Source: Heterocephalus glaber
Taxonomy: Eukaryota > Chordata > Mammalia > Rodentia > Bathyergidae
Reading direction: 5' to 3'
DNA length: 64,000 nucleotides
Assembly: GCF_000247695.1 (NCBI RefSeq)
Contig: NW_004624795.1
Span: forward strand, 11,685,800-11,749,799
The translations under genes and the position numbers were made by a program. This document shows, in pieces, positions 60,520 through 64,000 of the stretch; within the stretch, counting starts at the first letter, position 1, and each line of letters begins with the position of its first letter. The notes below the pieces were generated by a model that worked only from the letters and a program-made list of their open reading frames with translations, had not been told where the DNA came from and ran no database searches.

Positions 60520-60712
60520 TGCAGTGGTTTTTAATTGTTTTTGAGTCACACACACTGTTGAGAATCTGATGAATGTTATGTACTCTCCCTAAAGAAAATC
60601 AGATATGTGCATACGTGCAAAATTTGACTTGCAAAATTAGGTGGTTCACATGGTGAATTACTTACTCATCCTTGAGTTTCCCAAGGCTCAGTGAACCTCA
60701 ACCCCAGGTGTC
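60520..60712. mobile_element. Old hAT-type (MER-class) DNA transposon remnant
   Basis: 'cagtggtttttaattgtttttgagtcacacacactgttgagaatctgatgaatgttatgtactctccctaaagaaaatcagatatgtgcata' and 'ggctcagtgaacctcaaccccaggtg' resemble a Charlie-derived short element. The family name is uncertain. Confidence 0.55.
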
Positions 60713-61985
60713 CCCGATCTAAACAACTAAACACTTGCATGGCTCTTTGGTTTCCAAAGCATTTTCAAATATTTCTCTTGTTTGACAATTTAATAAGGTA
60801 TGCACAAAACAAGTATTGTTAACCTGGCTTATCCCTCTCATACAAAAAAAAAAAAAAATGTGTTGTCAACTCTACTTGCCAGATATATATTGACTTGCTG
60901 CTCTCAAATTTTAATTTTCAATCACTTCTGATGGAAAACAGCACTTTGACAATTCAAATTCAATTTGTTGTTTTCAAAACTAATTTGTTAATGTTAATTC
61001 CTTTGTTTATTTTACCATTCGTGTGAACAGGTCTCAGACAAGGTTCAAAGGGCTGGCCTGGAGTCTGGATCTTGCCATGTCTAGACATCTAAAGGAAAGA
61101 TCGAAAGGATTTAATGAGTCACACTGGGATTCTCATGCAAGCCGGGGGTAAGGGAGAGCATATCAGCATCTCAGAACACATTTCAGTAGGCCTATTGTAC
61201 CCATTGTTTCTGTATTACAAACTACAAAGAGTTAAACCTACAAAATCTTCTAGACTGATATCTCTGAGCAGTAGTGCAGGTAGAAAGATTTTTTTAAAGA
61301 GTCCCTTAACTGCTGAGATAACAATGATTTACTGTGTTTATCCTGATGTTAGTTTCCAGCCCTCTGCCTTTGAGCAGGAAGCTATAAGAACCAATGGTTT
61401 CATCAAGTCTTCCAAGCTATTAATAAATTTCCAGAACAAAGGCATGAATGCTGTCACATGCTAAGCATGAACCTGGCCACCATCCAGGCCTCTTACCACC
61501 TGGAGGAACCAATTAGACCACCGCTTAGATACTTCCTGACACCCCTGCTTCAAATGGCTACTCCGTCCTTGCTCACTGGCCCAGCATTTTCCCCAGTTGG
61601 GCTGTTGGCTGACCTCAGAGCCAGAATGCCAAGTAGTCACAGGGAACAACACAAGTTTCTCCCGGCATCTTTCTCCCCAGCCCAAGGAGGGAACAGATAG
61701 GGCCACAGCTAACCCACCGCTGAGAAAAGGTGCCATCCCCTGCCTGCCCACTCTGGGCTGGCCCAGTCCTATGGGTGCAAGAATTGGCAATCAGAGAAGT
61801 TCCTGGCTTTCAGCCTTTATTTCCCCATGACTTGGTGCTTTTGACCAGTAAATAGATTGAGCAGCCGTGGAGCAAGTATAACCTTGAGTCTCAGTCCTTC
61901 CTGCAGTAGACTTAAGCCCTACAACCCCAAATAGGGAAGAGCATCTGACCCTGGCCTGGGATTAGTTCTGTCTAGTAACATAGTA
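60713..61985. other. Gene-free flank
   Basis: An A15 run lies at about 60845. Frames of up to 116 codons at 61114-61464 show no recognisable domain. No gene. Confidence 0.45.
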
Positions 61986-62160
61986 TTGGTATGCCTGTCA
62001 CTCATTTAATTAACAAATATTTAATGAGCCAAATCCACATGCCAGCCATGCATAGTTTTCATTTGCTTCTTGGAAAATCCCACCAAGATGGCAAATTATT
62101 ATTCCCATTTTATAAGGAAGAAGATTGAAATAGGACTGGGAAACAAACCCATTTGTGCCT
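61986..62160 (+). repeat. MIR SINE remnant
   Basis: 'ttaacaaatatttaatgagccaaatccacatgccagccatgc...tcccaccaagatggcaaattattattcccattttataaggaagaagattg' matches MIR. Confidence 0.8.
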
Positions 62161-62194
62161 GACTCTACAGTGTTCTGCAGACCCATCCTGTCAT

Positions 62195-62385
62195 TCGGTG
62201 GTCCTCAAATCCACCTGCATGTTAGAATCATCTGCAGAGCATTTAAATCGCAGCTATTCCCAGGCATCACCCAGAGATTCTGATTTCATTGCCTGGAATG
62301 GAGTCAGGCCTCAGGGTTTTTATTGTTGTTTTAAGTCTTCCCCGGTGATTCTACTGTGCAACCAGGGTTAAGAACTGCAGGCTTA
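62195..62385 (+). mobile_element. MER5A hAT-Charlie element
   Basis: 'ggtcctcaaatccacctgcatgttagaatcatctgcagagcatttaaa...cagagattctgatttcattg...tcttccccggtgattctactgtgcaaccagggttaagaactgc' matches both ends and the centre of MER5A. Confidence 0.88.
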
Positions 62386-62709
62386 GGTGAATTACTCATT
62401 CTAGTCAAACTCAACCCATTTCCCATTTCTACCCAAATATCTGAAGAGATGGATCAACCAGAGAGTGAGATTTCAGAGGGCATCAGAAAAGATTCCCATT
62501 TCCAAAATGTAGCTCCATTTGAGGGCCTTAAACTTTTCCAGCACCCTCTTTTTAATATCAAATAGTGTTTACTATTTTGATGCATATTAGTAGGTGCTAG
62601 ATGCCAACCACCTAACAGACGGAATGGGACATCAGGAAAGGGATTGGTGGAGTGGGAAAGTCCAGAAGCAGAGAGAGTGACGGAAGAGGAGACAGACATA
62701 ATAATATAC

Positions 62710-62955
62710 TGATAATGACAATTGATAACTATATCAAAGGCTCAGCCGTTCCTAGTCCTATTCCAACCACTTTCCAAGTATTAACTCAACCACTTCCCCT
62801 ATGAGATAGCCACAGCTACCTTTCTTGCTTTGTAAAGGAGGAAACTGAGACTGAGTGAGGTGAAACAACCTGCCCAAAGTTAGCCAGACAGACAGCCTGA
62901 CTCCACACTAGCTGTCCTCAAAGTCGTCTGCTTCACAGTCTCTCCGACACTGGCT
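62710..62955 (+). repeat. MIR SINE remnant
   Basis: 'tttgtaaaggaggaaactgagactgagtgaggtgaaacaacctgcccaaagttagccagacagacagcctgactccacactagctgtcc' matches the MIR core and tail. Confidence 0.85.
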
Positions 62956-63289
62956 CTGACTGGTTTTCCTGCTCCACTCAGTCACATTTCCGAAGGTCCC
63001 GCTGAGCGCTCCCTCTGCCCTCCTGTCCTCAGCTCTTCTGCTCTGCCTGGCTCAGTGTGGCTGAGGCATTTTAGCAGCATGGAATGAGGAAAAGAGCCCA
63101 ACCTGACAGCCACAACATCTGGGGTCTTGCTGCACGACTTCTACTAAGTGGCTGTAAATCCTGGTCACATTTGTTTTTCCCTCTGGGCTTAAGTCTCCTT
63201 TTAAATGAAGGACTTTGACTGAATCATCTACAAAGGCTCTGAAAAGTCCTGCAATAAAGAAACCTGATTCATCTAAACTAATATGAACA
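62956..63289. other. Gene-free flank with possible MIR piece
   Basis: A MIR-like head lies near 63080-63240. No gene was recognised. Confidence 0.45.
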
Positions 63290-63480
63290 CCATGGTAGAC
63301 TGCATTACTGCTCCCGATTCCTCACCTGCCCCTGTATTCCCATTCCTTCCCATGAGTTTGCAGTTCCTGTCTGCAGAGGTAAAGTATGTGTGTCTACTTC
63401 AGGGATGCTGGGTTTGGCCATGAGACTTGCTCTGGCCAATGGGATACTGGTGAACGTGGCATAAGAGAAGGCTTAAAATA
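63290..63480 (+). mobile_element. MLT1-like LTR 5' fragment
   Basis: 'gcattactgctcccgattcctcacc' and 'gggtttggccatgagacttgctctggccaatgggatactggtgaacgtggcataag' match the MLT1 5' half. Confidence 0.65.
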
Positions 63481-63975
63481 CAAATGCTCCTTAACTTATG
63501 CTCCGGTTACATCTACATAAACCCAATATAAGTTGAAAATAATAATATTTTGACTTATAAAAGTCAAAAATCCATTTAATACACCTAACTACCAAACATC
63601 ATAGCTCAGCCTAGCCTACCTTAACTGCACTCAGAATACCTAACAATAAGCTACAGTTGGGCAAGATCATGTCGCATAAAGACTATTTTATAATAAACTG
63701 TCAAATTGTTCATGTAATTTATCAAACACCCGTGCCCAAAAGAAACACTAATAACAGAGCACACTGCAGTGCACCCAATTTGCTCTTGTGATTGTGTAAC
63801 TAACTAGAAACTGTGGTCATAACCACTGCCCCACATCATGAGACAGCACTGTGCTACCTGCCACTAGCCCAGGAAGAGGTCAAAAGTCAAGATCTGAACA
63901 GTGGTTGCTGCTGAATGTGTACAGCATTCGCACCATCCTAAAGTTGAAAAATCACAATCGAAGAGATTGGAAGTG
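63481..63975. mobile_element. Tigger-type non-autonomous DNA transposon
   Basis: 'ataagttgaaaataataatattttgacttataaaagtcaaaaatccatttaatacacctaactaccaaacatcatagctcagcctagcctacctta' and 'gctgaatgtgtacagcattcgcaccatcctaaagttgaaaaatcacaatcgaa' match a mammalian TcMar-Tigger-derived element that I cannot name exactly. It ends just inside the window. Confidence 0.65.
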
Positions 63976-64000
63976 GGGGCCGTCTGCAGGTTAATGCAAG

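Overview
This is a mammalian chromosomal window that contains one intact protein-coding gene: the single-exon gene for noggin (NOG), at 10554-11252 on the + strand. Everything else is non-coding. The interspersed repeats point to a rodent: ID-like tRNA SINEs, B1-ID dimeric SINEs, rodent-type L1 3' ends, MaLR LTRs and an ERV-K-like solo LTR. The two young ID-like SINEs carry a variant body that I associate with hystricomorph rodents such as mole-rats. That finer placement is a low-to-moderate confidence inference from memory.

Layout. 1-8.9 kb is gene-free flank with ancient LINE and MIR remnants and one SINE. 8.98-14.2 kb is a GC-rich, CpG-rich domain. It holds a long GT microsatellite, a G-rich promoter-proximal stretch, a TATA-like TTTAAA, a roughly 500-base 5' UTR with two short AUG uORFs, the NOG CDS, an AU-rich 3' UTR and two AT-rich islands that look like conserved regulatory DNA. 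14.2-22.4 kb is flank with MIR, L2, CR1-clade and LTR remnants. 22.49-26.92 kb is a nested complex: an ERVL-MaLR-type provirus-like element (two LTRs and a 5-bp target duplication) whose interior holds a 5'-truncated L1 and a broken NRBP1 retrocopy, and whose 3' LTR is split by a solo ERV LTR. 27-64 kb is gene desert with old transposons (MER20, MER5A, Tigger-like, MLT1-like LTRs, L2), four B1-ID or ID SINEs, several dinucleotide repeats and a few repeat-free blocks that could be long-range NOG enhancers.

Functionally the window is a developmental-regulator locus: a compact secreted BMP antagonist with a CpG island, surrounded by non-coding DNA. Most long open frames here are chance frames in GC-rich DNA, microsatellites or transposons. 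I saw no tRNA, rRNA, CRISPR array or multi-gene system. The most unusual structures are the nested retroelement complex with two insertions at one TTTTTAAA site, an L1 fragment flanked by an unusually long (about 135 bp) direct duplication, and a near-perfect 26-bp inverted repeat in an unassigned element at 54.6 kb.
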